Shown one piece after another: positions 10,091 through 21,651 of a DNA stretch of 64,000 nt. The stretch's first letter is position 1. Every line of letters begins with the position of its first letter. The position numbers and the translations under genes are program-made. Under the pieces are notes generated by a model, which searched no databases, was not told the DNA's origin, and was given only the letters and a program-made list of their open reading frames with translations. This DNA comes from Linanthus parryae (Eukaryota > Streptophyta > Magnoliopsida > Ericales > Polemoniaceae). The stretch covers positions 62,001 through 126,000 of the forward strand of contig JALGPY010000071.1 in NCBI GenBank assembly GCA_023055425.1, given 5' to 3'.

Positions 10091-12124
10091 AATGTCACAA
10101 TCAATACTTCTATATGAGGATTACTTCCTGTAGAGAATCGAATTCTGCAAATTTAAAAAATTTACAAATCGTACCAAAAAATGGATCGATGTAATTAAAC
10201 TCTTAAATACATTAAAACCAAGACAACTACATTCACAGCGTATAGAATGTGCGTCAACTGTTCGAAGTTGCATAATATTACACTAAAAATCCATAACTGA
10301 AACACAGAAAAGTCTTACATCTAATTTAAATTCAAGTTCACTGAACATCAACCATCGAATGGACTACATTCCGACCCAAAAGCAGCGTTTCCTCAAAGAA
10401 GTGGACATCGCTCTCGTCTATATACCCTGTTCAACAAAGTGAAGAAAATGTATTTGAGTCAGTCAAATTCTCAAAATCAAATAGAATTCTGCAGTTAACA
10501 ACATAGCATAGAACAAAAAAATTAATAGTTTTCATTACCTCTACAAGAACACACTAACACGTACCTAAATATAATTAAATTTCAAATACATTAACACCTT
10601 TTGGTCTTGTTCTTCACACATCACCATAACTCATAACCAACTCCACCACCTCCATCACCATAACCACCATCACCATTTCTCCATTCTCCCTGACTGCAAC
10701 ACCTTAACAACCTGCTACTACCACATAAAACCCACGTGAAACTGCCTTCACCTTCAACCCAGTATAAACCACAAACACTTTTGCCCCTTTCCTCCAACAG
10801 ACGAAGTACAGCAACCTCGCACCAAAAGTAAACCCGATTACCAGATTCTTCTACCAAGGTAACATCAAAACTATCTCAGTATTTTATTGAGTTTGTTGTT
10901 GGATATTTGCAGGAGAAAGCAAATGGAATGGTTTCTTATATATATATATAGACAGTCTATAAAGCTATAGTACATTCTACTGCCTTTTGTTTACCTGCCA
11001 TATATGTTACTATTTGAAACACTGGATTTTTTTCGGTGTCATATGAGAATGAACTTGAAGTGCTTTGACTCAAAGACTATGTAGGCCGAAACCAGACCCG
11101 TCTCAACAGTTAGGCGAAATGTTGGGCTGCCTAGGGCCCCCAAAATGGGAGGGCCCCAAATTGTTTAAGAAGCTGGGAAAGTATTGTCTTTTCATAAGCT
11201 GAATGTCCTGTGCACACCTCCTACTTCACCTTTTGTGTCATTTCAATTCCTCAATCTTAGCCATCTATCTCTCAAATTTCCCTTACGTCTCTCTCTTACT
11301 CTCTCGCTGCCGCAACTCTCTTCAATCTTCTTCTATCTCTCGAATTGTTTGGATTACTGAGACTGATCCCATATGAAACAAAATCAAATCAAATATTTAT
11401 TATGTATAGAAATCAAATCAATTTTTTCTAGTCTGCAAGACCCCAAAAAAGAGAATATGTGATTTTTTTTGCGTATTTATTCTCGGGCAGAGACTAGACT
11501 CCCAGCCAATATTTGGGCGTGGGAAAAAGTCTCTTTGTGTCCCATGTTCTGCATATCAGGTGTGTTCTTTCATTTCAATGAATTGCTTATTTTTTTCTTG
11601 TTACCTATCACGGATTGTACATTCTTATGTTTGATAAAAATCTCCAAAGTTATTATGTCTACTACAAAATATAATTCTTCATATGAGAATAGGAAAAAGA
11701 ATAGAAAAAAATAACTTGTAGAATCTCAAAGGGGGTCCTTAGACAAGTTTGTTACTATAAATTGTAAGAAATCCTTTGTTAACTGAATGTGAAGAATCCC
11801 AAAGGGGGTCTATAGACAAACTTGTTACTGTAAACGGTGGGAAATTCTTTGATAACTCTAAATGACCCAATATATTCAAAAGATAAGCATGCAAATATGA
11901 ACATAAAACAGGGGTCAAGAACGTACTTACTACAAATGACAAAAATTGACCGCCACGCTCCCACAGGATATAGACCCGTCACTATAGTGGAAGTACCTAC
12001 AACACCAATAAAGAATGCGTTACATAGCATAATAGAGCCTATAAATATCATCATACCTTAGCAAAGAAGATAATATAGATGACTAATTAGTAAACCAGTT
12101 TACATTATAGAAAATACATCATAC
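10091..12124. other. CACTA interior, no gene recognised
   Basis: AT-rich sequence with no recognisable coding exon. It includes an (AT)n patch near 10940 and, at 11720-11864, two 73-base tandem units sharing AAAGGGGGTC and AGACAA.TTGTTACT. A block at about 11090-11160 (GCCTAGGGCCCCC, GAGGGCCCCAAATT) resembles the hAT end sequences at 50176 and 58660, but I could find no second end. Confidence 0.5.
11720..11864. repeat. Two-unit tandem duplication, 73-base unit
   Basis: The two units align along their full length with roughly one difference in six. They lie inside the CACTA interior. Confidence 0.75.
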
Positions 12125-12616
12125 CATCCTGTCTTCACCCTCTTCATTTTCTACAAAGTCGGGCCACTGAGCAGGAACAACCCTATCAGGACAATTGGCC
12201 AATCGTTCTTCTGTAGTAGTAAATTTGCGCATGTGTTTACGAAGATCGTATTTCCAATCTCTCCACATATCAGCAACCATCATCAGGCAGACTTCCGTAA
12301 ACTCGTCAGGTGCAGTAGAATTCTTCTGTACCTCCTCTCACATTATATCCTTGTAGTGTTTCATCTCGTCTCATTTCCAGTCAGAGTATTGAATTGGTGT
12401 AAGGTCACCTCTTCTTGCAAGAATGCCTAGTTGTGTCGAAAATTTGGTTTGATTACTAACAACCGGTTTCCAATAATCATCAAACTCTATAACCATTTTG
12501 TTGGTGTCACTCCGTCCTGCGACTGGGCGTGCGTACCCTCTCTTGCCCAACCGGGAAGAAGATCTTGAGCAAGATCCTGTATAATGAAAAAGATTGTAGG
12601 CAACAACTTGTATCAT
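12125..12616 (-). pseudogene. Ptta/En-Spm plant transposase-like domain, degenerate
   Basis: On the minus strand the reading contains GRSDTNKMVIEFDDYWKP, FSTQLGILARRGDLTP, YSDWK, then DEFTEVCLMMVADMWRDWK, YDLRKH and TTTEERLANCPDRVVPAQW. This series (LG.LAR.G.L.P..Y.DW, then W.DWK.DL, then ERLAN.P..V...QW) is the pattern of the plant En/Spm-associated transposase domain (Transposase_24 type). Two in-frame stops interrupt it, after YSDWK and about ten codons later. It is the only recognisable coding trace of the CACTA element itself and reads on the minus strand. Upstream exons were not identified. Confidence 0.7.
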
Positions 12617-13712
12617 TATTCAGTTCAAAATGTGTGATTTTAAGCAAAGATAACCAGGTTAACATGAACCAAAATAAGAAAACAGGTTCTGAATCAAGAC
12701 CAACAAAGACCGGCTCGAACCAATATGATACCAGGAAGCAAGTGTTACCAAGAAGCAAGAGTTACCAAGAACAACACAACAAGAGACTACGACAAATACG
12801 AACACAAACTTATCGATGGTACATGCATTAGAATGATTAATGGTAAGAAAATAAGTAATAAAAAACCATTTCTGAAAATGGCAATGATTTTATTTAATTC
12901 CAGGATGGAAGAAGCATTTAAAAATTGCAAACTTCTCAAAAAAGAACAAAATAGGATATATGTAGTCTCAAGTGAAGAAATCACTCTTTCTCTTTCTCTC
13001 TAATACTCACGTTGTTCAGCTACTTATATTGATCTTATCTCCATGATATGGTGTCTAGCGGTCACTGCAGCTGGTGTTATCTGGTCACGATACAGCACTG
13101 TTATTACTCCGGTAAGGTTTAATTTGTTAAAATATAATTAGCTTTGCAGCGTAGGGAGTCAGGGGACCCCATGGCAAGGTCTCTTTGTAAAATGTATCAT
13201 AAATGTAAAAAGGACACATTTTCTGATTTGAGTCTTCAACTGATAAAGCACATACACTATTGAAATTTTTCATCATTTCCCTGTAAAAAGTTGGAAGCTA
13301 CTGGATGGCATATCTTTTGAGTATGGAAGTCAGGGGAACCCATTGGGGCCAGAGTGCCATATTTAGGAAGGTATGTGACTTATTTGGTCTGCACGGAGCA
13401 GCCGAGAGAAAACCAGAACCTGTACTAATGTAAACATTGCTATGATGTTTGAAAACTACTATATTCAATAAAGGTGTCCCCTATTATTTTTTTCCTTATC
13501 TACAAATCTACATTAGGCAGAGGTAACAAAGAGAACAATGTTGATTTTATTTTCTTTTTTTGGTTTCAGTACAATGCTAATTGATATCAACTCCCAGCTC
13601 CTACTCCAGAATTTCTTTCCCTTCACTATCAATTCATGCATATAGGAAGATATGCTATATAGCCTATATAGATCTAAAACGAAACGCTAACTTGGGTGTT
13701 ACGTTAGCAGAC
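12617..13712. other. CACTA interior, no gene recognised
   Basis: No recognised coding region. A pair of similar words (AGTCAGGGGACCCCATGG near 13156 and AGTCAGGGGAACCCATTGG near 13328) hints at an old duplication. Upstream transposase exons, if any, would lie here on the minus strand. Confidence 0.4.
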
Positions 13713-13720
13713 ATCTTACC

Positions 13721-14302
13721 TAGGGATGGTAATATGGTCCGATCCGATCTGAGATCCGAGCGGTCTGAGCCGATTGGATCAGATCCGAATCCGATCCAAT
13801 TTCAATTGGATCGGATTTGGATCTTGAAAGCCAGACCCGAACGGATTGGGATCTGGATTGGATCTGAGGGCAGATCCACCGGGTTCCGACCCGATCCGAT
13901 CCGATGTATATGTGTGCTTTAAAAATATACCTCTATTACCTCTCCACTTACACTTACAAGAAGAATATAATAGTAAATTCAACATGCAAAGCTATTTCAT
14001 TTATTTTTAGGCTTCATAACTTACGAAAATACATTAGCGTATGAAATAGTGTTTGTTTTTATTGTTATATTTTCTATTTTATTGCCAACTCGAGCCAGAT
14101 CCGACCCGAATCCGATCCGACTACGTACTATATGGATCTACGGATCGGATTTGGATCAGATGAATAAAAACCCGATCCGATCTGATCCGAATCCGGTGAT
14201 GATCCGAACGGATCTGGATCGGATCTGGATCTCATTTCTCCTAGTCGGATCTGGATCGGGAAGGGCCTGATCCGATCCAGATCCGACCCGTTGCCATCCC
14301 TA
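13721..14302. mobile_element. hAT-type MITE rich in GGATC words
   Basis: Terminal inverted repeats begin TAGGGATGG at both ends, and a perfect 8-bp target duplication, ATCTTACC, flanks the element (13713-13720 and 14303-14310). The length is 582 bases with no coding capacity. Eight-base duplications are typical of hAT elements. The terminal ~200 bases on each side are made almost entirely of GATCCGATCC, GGATCGGATC and related words. It sits in the CACTA interior. Confidence 0.88.
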
Positions 14303-14395
14303 ATCTTACCTAGTAGTCCAACCCACAAAAAAAGGTTTATTCACCTTTTCAACTATTCGGCATGTTGAAAGAAATGGATGGTACCAAAATTAGCT

Positions 14396-14398
<3 letters not shown>

Positions 14399-14433
<35 letters not shown>
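14399..14433 (-). other. LINE poly(A) tail
   Basis: Run of T on the plus strand. The LINE 3' end immediately before it reads ATTTCTCAAA on the minus strand; the same ending is found in two tiny insertions elsewhere in the window. Confidence 0.93.
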
Positions 14434-14434
<1 letters not shown>

Positions 14435-14454
14435 AGAAATCACTTCTATTTCAA

Positions 14455-17400
14455 TTAAACATTAAAGAGAGATACATCCTTATCACAAAATCTGGCTACC
14501 CAATTGGGAATCGCACCGGTCCAAATATTATCTTCTCCCATTAATGCCGCGTGTTGCGCCAGATGATGTGCCACACCGTTCAGATCTCTAGGCCACGCGT
14601 CCTCCTTGATGCACACAAACTGGTTGATGGTTGACAAAATATCATTCATTTCTTCATTTACTTCTCCTTCCTCTCTCCTTCTTCTCCCCTTCCTCCCTTC
14701 TCTGATGTCGCCGATGAGAATTGCTGCATCTCCGATCAACCAAATATTCCTGTGTTTCCATTGCAGAGCCGATCTAAGGGCTTGTGAGCACGCCCTTGCC
14801 TCTGCATGTCTCGCACTCTCGGATCTGGGTCTTGAGCCGGTCCCCGCCATCAAGCATGTACCATTTCTTTCTCTGAGGAGGAATCCAATCGATGTTTTCC
14901 CTGTTTCTGGAGCCCAACTTGCATCAAAATGGAGAAATAGATCTTGGTCCTGCACCTTTTCGGGTCTTACTTTGAGCTCTGCGTCTTCTAAGATAAGTAA
15001 ATCTCCTCTTCTAGCTTCCTGTTCTAGTATTTTTCGTTGGATAAGTTGTGAGATTGTGGATAGATTGAACTCTTGATCTTTGAATCTCTTCAAATTTCTG
15101 CCTTGCCAAATTCCCCAAAGAGTTATACAGTACTGAGTCAGCTTGTCCCCCTTCAATCTTGTTATGTCTGCTTTCACTCTCTCCGCAGAATCTAATCTTT
15201 GGCCTGTTTGTTGCAGGAGCTTGGAACCGCCAGTTTCTTCCCAGATTGCTTTTGCCATATCACAAGAAAAGAAAAGGTGGTCCGTCGATTCTTCTCCTCC
15301 TTGACAAAAACTACAGGTATCTTCGATCTTTATGCCCCGCCTCCTCAGATTCGTTGTAGTGGGGATGATGTTTTTTATAATACGCCAAACCAGATGGGTA
15401 ATTTTCTTTTCTATTTTCTGCTTCCAGATGATCGTATAGGCGCTGTCCTTCTGGTGGGAGCTGTCTCCTCTGTCTTCCTGACCAGCTTTATTCATCATGC
15501 CCAGTCTGTATCCCGTTTTGACGGAGTACACCCCATCATCTGAGTAGTGCCATCTCGTCTTATCCTCTGTCGGTTGCTCGGGGATGCATATCCGCGAGAT
15601 TTCCTGAATATCCACATCTAAAAGGTACTGGTTGAGTTTTTCCATATTCCAGGCTCCATTTTGAATAAAATCAGAGACTTTGAGATGATTAAGCATGCTG
15701 TTGTCTGTGATTAACTTGAAGGTTGGGGTTCTGTGGAGCCAGGGTGAGTTCATATCAGCAATTCTACCGTCTCCAATTTGCCATCTTGTTCCTTGTGCTA
15801 GCAACTTCCTTCCATGGATGATACTACGCCAAGCATAACTCGGTAAGTTGCCTTCCTGTGCATTCCAGAAGTCTATATTCGCAAAATATTTTGCTTTTAG
15901 CACTCTTCTCATTAGTGAATGGGGTCTGTCTAATATTCTCCATGCTTGCTTTGCCAACATTGCTTGGTTGAATATTTTGAAGTCCCTGAATGCTAAACCT
16001 CCTCTTTCTGTGCTATCTTGCATTTTGTCCCATGCCAACCAGTTGATGCCTCGTTCTTTCTTTGAATTGCTCCACCAAAACTGTCGTATTTTACTTTCTA
16101 TCTTGTTGCAAATCCCATCTGGGAGTCTAAAGCATGACATAGCGTAGCTAGGGACTGCATTGGCCACTGCTTTGATTAGGACTTCTTTTCCTCCTATAGA
16201 TAGTGCTTTTTCTTTCCACCCCTTTAACTTGCTATCAATTCTGTCGAGTAAATAGGAGAAGGTCGAAATTTTCTGTTTACCAATTGTTGTAGGCAGTCCA
16301 AGATAACTCTCGTGTTTCACTGTTTCAGGAATGCCGCAAAGATCTTTGATTCCTGCTTTGACTTGCTCTGGAACGTTTGGGGAGAACACTAGCGCTGACT
16401 TATCGAAGTTGATGAGCTGACCGGAAGCTTTACAATATGTATCTAGTATAGATTGTAGTTGTGTCATATCTTGTAAAGTGGCCTGTAAAAAGAAAATCGA
16501 ATCGTCAGCAAAAAAGAGATGGGAGACCACTGGTCCTCCCCGAGATGCTGTGACACCTGTGAGTCGATTAGCTAACACACTCGATGTCACAGCACTCGAT
16601 AAAACCTCTGAACAGAGAACAAAAAGGTAGGGGGAAAGCGGGCACCCCTGCCTTAGTCCTCTTTCAGGAATAATCCTCCCGGTAATGGACCCTTCACGCA
16701 CAAATTCATACTGCACAGTCGTCACACACCGCATGATAATTGAGTGTAGTTTAGGGCCGAAGCCAAACCGTTTCAATGTTTCACTTAGAAACGTCCATTC
16801 AACTCGGTCGTAGGCTTTAGACATATCAACTTTAAGAGCTAGACCCCCTTTTTTTGCCCTTCTTCCTGGTTTTAAGTGAGTGAATGACTTCGAAAGCGGT
16901 CAAAATATTATCCGTGATGAGCCTACCCGGGATAAACGCCGACTGGTTCTCCGAAACAACTAAGTCCAAAACCCTTTTGATGCGGTTTGCTACTGCTTTA
17001 GCTACTATCTTGTAAATAACCGTACATAGACTAATTGGTCAATAGTCAACGGGTTTCCTTGGCTGTTTGGTTTTGGGGATTAGGGCCAATAGCGTATGAT
17101 TGAAATTTCCCAACTCCCCTTCCTCATTTAGGATTTTCAGGCAGGTCTTCGTAACATCTGCTCCCACTGTTTTCCAGTGCGTCTGGTAAAAACCAGCTGG
17201 GAACCCGTCCTTTCCCGGAGCCTTATCCGGGCCCATCTGCGCTAGTGCGTCAATCACCTCCTCCGCTGTGAAGTCGATGTCTATTGCTGCTGCTATGTCG
17301 CTGTCAATAGTGTTTTTAGCTTCTCTAAGACTGGTCGTAACTTCCTCATCTGTTGGTTTTTCGGAGGTGAAAATTCTCGTGAAGTGTCTTTCCAGGCACT

Positions 17401-18370
17401 TTGAGACCTGGTGGTCCGACTCAACCCAATATCCGTCCTCGTCTTCAATTCCTCTAAACGTGTTTCGAGCTTTTCTAAGAGATGCTTTCAAGTGGAAAAA
17501 CTTAGTATTCCGATCCCCAAACTTTAACCAATTAGCTTTAGCACGTTGTGCCCACATAACTTCCTCTTTACGTAATAGATCGTCATACCTTTGCGTGATG
17601 ACATTCAGTTCCTCCCTGACTTGGCTGGTTTGTGCCTTGGCTTCCAACACTTCCTTACGTTCTCTTAGCCCTTGTATTTGGTATCTGACATTGCCAAACG
17701 TGATCCTGTTCCATGTTGTACAGTGCTTGGCCAGACGATTTAACTTTTGTTCCAATCTTCCTTCTTCACTAGTCTTCCAACCGTCTGCCACTGTGTCCTT
17801 GAACCCGGTATGTATATTCCACATCTTCTCATAGTGGAACCGTCTCGCTCTCTTGGGTTTGCTTCTTTCTTTGCTCCATTCCAGCAAAAGAGGTCTATGA
17901 TCTGATCGTAGACCTGTGGTATGGGTGACTTTTGTACCTGGAAATTGAGTCATCCAATCTATTGTTGCGACAATTCTGTCTAATCTAACCTTGATGTGGC
18001 TTTCCTCCTCTTGGTTATTGGACCAAGTGAAATCAGGCCCCGAGTATCCAAGATCAATGAGACAGAGTTCTTGCAGGACATCGTTAAATGCCTGCATTTG
18101 TCGATAATCTCGTTCCCTTCCTCCCTGCTTTTCGGATAGAGATCTAATCTCGTTAAAGTCTCCGCAGATGACCCAGGGCATTGCTGGGGTCGGCTTTATA
18201 TTTCTCAACAGATTCCAAGAGCAGTGTCTTTCTTCTCGATTCGGGTCGCCATAAAAACCTGTTAATTTCCACACAAATCCTCCTTCCTCCTCAACTAGTG
18301 CATCAATATGGAAATCAGAGAACTTAGTAAGCTTGATTTTTACCTTGGAGTCCCAAAGTAGAGCTAAACC
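14455..18370 (-). pseudogene. LINE ORF2: endonuclease C-terminal part, reverse transcriptase, zf-RVT, RNase H
   Basis: From 18370 leftward: endonuclease residues WVICGDFNEIRSLSEKQGG, DFTWSNN and LRSDHRPLLLEWS, then the pre-RT region, then RT with PVDY.PISLC, the catalytic HLFFADDSIFF, a zinc-binding reverse-transcriptase module (CSFCQGGEESTDHLFFSC) and an RVT_3 RNase H (LHFDASWAPE, HAEARACSQAL). Two lesions separate the frames. A TGA replaces the Arg codon at PVDY-PIS (about 17047), and a one-base expansion of an A7 tract near 16850 shifts the frame just before [18 protein letters not shown]. The first residues of the longest frame (18532-18371) come from the gypsy LTR, not the LINE. Confidence 0.92.
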
Positions 18371-20038
18371 TCCCCGCACGAGGAGTTTTACCTCATTGTG
18401 AACGGAGTAGAACGTCGGCCTCGTACCAAACCATAAAGAACAAACTTCTAATTCAAATTCAAAATCATCTTTATTACAATAAAGGAAATGACCGAACGCG
18501 GTCCTTAACATGAAAACTTGAAAACAAACCAAATTGTTTGAAAAGAAACAAAAACAAGAAACTGATAATTTATTCCGTGAGAGCTAAAGTGATTCCTCGA
18601 TCCAAGCTAGTGATTCGTTTCCCCAGAGCATGCAGCGGTGCTAACCTGTGGGTTTTCAAATAGCAAAAGCCGACCACAGTTTTTCTAAAAGTCAGTTTAA
18701 ACTGAGTAAGAAATACCTCAACATGTAAACAGATGATTGGGCACATAATTCAAAAATAAGTAAAGGAGAAAGTAAAGGAAATGATGATTAAAGCTTTAAA
18801 TTGAGATCACAAAGGCAAACAAGAAAGGTAAAGGGATAAACTTGGATTTGACATTCCAACTCAATCTTTCTTATTAAAGTCCTCTTCTGAAACTTTTCTG
18901 GCGGCCACCTGGCCACGTGCCACGGGAGCAGCTAGCTCTACTGCCCCATGAGCCCCAGAAATTAAACATTGTACGAGCGAATGCAGAGTTCCCGCCTGCC
19001 TCGGAAATAAATAACTCAGGGTTACTTCGCGGGTCTATCAAACCCTACTTCAACCCGGCAGTTGTGAAAGCCCCTCTAAATATGGCCTTCCCGCCTCAAT
19101 ACTGACCTACAAGACCTTAAGTGTCGACACCCCCTAGAGGTTAGCAACTCCACTAGAGTAGTACAAGTAGGAACCCCCAAGTCCTCATGGTAGTGTAGGA
19201 CTATGGGTACCAAGGGTACGCCAGAGTTTGGCTCCCAAAATCTCTTGACCAGAACGTATGGTCCTTAACAATATAATCACCGAAGTGAACTAAAGAAGAG
19301 CTCGTACAAGTTATCTTTCACTTTACGTTACTTAGTGTCTTATGAATATTTCTTGAAAGAAGATGATTCTCGATCCAAACCAGGTATTCAAAACCAATAG
19401 GGAAAGCAAGGATTACAGTGCTAATCAGTTCCAAGATGAACATAACTCATACTTTCAAGAGAGAGATCTCAGTTTCACAATTTGTGCCAAAGTAGACATG
19501 ATTTTCAGAGTTTCAACAAATGGATAGTACGATAATCAAAACGGTAACAAATTTGGCACATAACACATCTTGGAAACTCATTTTGATGGTAGAAGAGTCG
19601 AGCATATAACTTACTTGGATTTAAGAAAGCTCCACACACACAAGCAAGCACGAAAACTAGTACTCGTCGTACGGGTTCTCAATGAACTGATCGTCTACGA
19701 ACCCTACAATAGTTGAATAATCCTAACATTAATACACGACCAATCTCATACCACAAATTCAATCGTGCCCATATGCAAATGCAAAGAATATTCCCCCGAC
19801 TAGCAAACAATAAAATTTACACGACTCTAGTATTAGAAAAGCATATTAATTTATAAAGTTAAGAAAATAAAATAAATAAAACAAAGACAATTAAATGTAG
19901 GATTTAGACTATTATATATTATACTTAGGAAAAAGCTATTTATAATTAGTATTTAGAAAAGAGTAGAATATTTAAAGTTGATAATAGTATTAAAGAAAAG
20001 TTAACTTTAATTATTAAAAGAGAAAATATCTAATTATA

Positions 20039-20076
<38 letters not shown>

Positions 20077-21446
20077 AAGAATCTTGAAATAAAATATAAA
20101 TGTAAAGCTATATAATATCTCAAGAAACAATACTCTTATTTATTAATAAATATTTAATTGTATTAATAAAAACTCTTCTTATGAAATCATACTATATAAC
20201 TTATATTTAAATTCATGATAAAGAAACTAACTTAATTATAGTTAAATATTAATAAAGAAATTAATAATTATAAGTATGAAAGTAAATAACAGATTCTAGT
20301 TAATAATTATGGCCTCCCTCAAAGTTTCTGAAAATACAACAATAACCACCCCCACAGATTTCATAAAACTCCAAAAATGACACCCCTAACCACATCAAAT
20401 CTCTCATTCAAAGCCATCTTCTTCTCCTTCACTCCCAACCACATACACAGAGATATATATATACTAGTCGACGAAAATTGAAATCAACGAACTGAAAGAA
20501 ATCAAGACTCACTGGAATGGTAAAAACGAAGAACCGAATTGGTGAAGTCCGACCGTGACTTGAACGAAGACAGAGGGGTGACGAGCTAGGTCTGAAAGTG
20601 CAGCACTATTGCTGCTTCAGGGTTGCCTGGACGAGCTGGAGGCACTGGTCGGAACAATTGAAGGGACGGCGAAGACCGGCTGGTGAATTCACCGAGTTTC
20701 GGCGTCGGAAAATCCGGGTCAGGACTTCGGGTCGGCGCAGAGCAGAGGCGTTGTGGAGGCTCTGTTACACTCTGATGTCCGCCGGTTGATGGAGAGGGAG
20801 GAGGCGAGTTGTTTGTGGTGGGTTTCCGCCGGAAATTGCAGGGGGTTGAGTGGTGGTGTTGGCGGTGGTTCTGGAAAACAAAAACAGAGCACTGGTTCTG
20901 TTTTCTTCGGCAACACAGAGGGTGTGTGGGTGAGATGGAGGACGTCTGATAGAGGGAGACGTTGATATATAAGTGGACTGGTGGAGTTGAGGAGGTCGTG
21001 GGAGAAGGTTGTGGTGATCGTGAAGGAGAAGAGGGGGGTCTGTTTTCCGATCGGTTACAGAGAGAGGGAGAGAATTTAGTGGGTTTACACCCAAGTTCAG
21101 TTAAAGACACTTTAACCCCCACATTTATGTTTAGTAAACTACAAACACATACCCCCCTATTGCTTAGGAAAAGCTAAAACTAACCCACAACTTTAGAAAA
21201 GGTAGACATAACTTAGGAAACTTACACTAACAACCCCACACTTCATGAAATAATACTAATAGCCCTATTTAAAAATAGGGGTATTACATCACCTTCCCCT
21301 TAGAACAACGCTTCGTCCTCGAAGCGTAAAACAGTAACTCCCCAGAGAAAATATTTTGCCTATATGCATGATGCAAGGATGAAATTTCTAATGCGTTGGA
21401 GAACGCAATTATCATACTAAAAGCGAACAACATAAAGGGTATTTCA
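18371..21446 (-). repeat. 3' LTR of gypsy element, outer end truncated
   Basis: Matches 23718-26787 except for an (AT)n length difference near 20043 and a few substitutions, for example at 20377. Starts TGAAATACCC on the minus strand. The outer end, TGCAACACC in the other LTR, is missing, and LINE sequence abuts directly at TCCCCGCACG. Confidence 0.9.
20043..20073. repeat. (AT)n microsatellite in gypsy 3' LTR
   Basis: About 15 AT units. The counterpart in the other LTR (25389-25409) is shorter. Confidence 0.9.
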
Positions 21447-21651
21447 TCACTTTCCCCTTAAAAGAGAGTGACGTCCCCGTCACTCAAGTTACACTCGATA
21501 TGAGGGTTTCCTAAATCGCTAAACCAGGTATGATGGTAGTCTTACTTCAAGTTAAACTTCTAGGTTGGTCCCGGGGTAGGTGTCGCACATCAATAGAAGT
21601 CCGGCTCACATAGGATAAGGTCGGTTGGAGGGTAAAGGAAAATCTAACTTT

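Noticed and set aside
10621..10857. Minus-strand 78-codon Gly-rich frame in the CACTA interior
   Set aside because: No domain, no splice context; likely chance translation of a CACCATCACC-rich patch.
11090..11170. Third hAT-family end (GGCTGCCTAGGGCCCCC)
   Set aside because: Words resemble the hAT ends, but no opposite end or 8-bp duplication could be found.
13716..14310. CRISPR-like array from the regularly recurring GATCCGATCC words
   Set aside because: No regular spacers; it is a MITE with inverted ends and an 8-bp duplication, in a plant genome.
18371..18532. Apparent N-terminus of the LINE ORF2 frame (MVCFQVFMLRTAFGHFLYCN)
   Set aside because: The same reading occurs at 23637-23879 in the other gypsy LTR, so it is LTR sequence fused by chance to the LINE frame.
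20586..21122. 178-codon minus-strand frame and overlapping + strand frames in the gypsy LTR (repeated at 25927-26463)
   Set aside because: Low-complexity Pro/Ser-rich reading inside an LTR, open on both strands because the part is GC-rich; its repetition only reflects the two LTRs.
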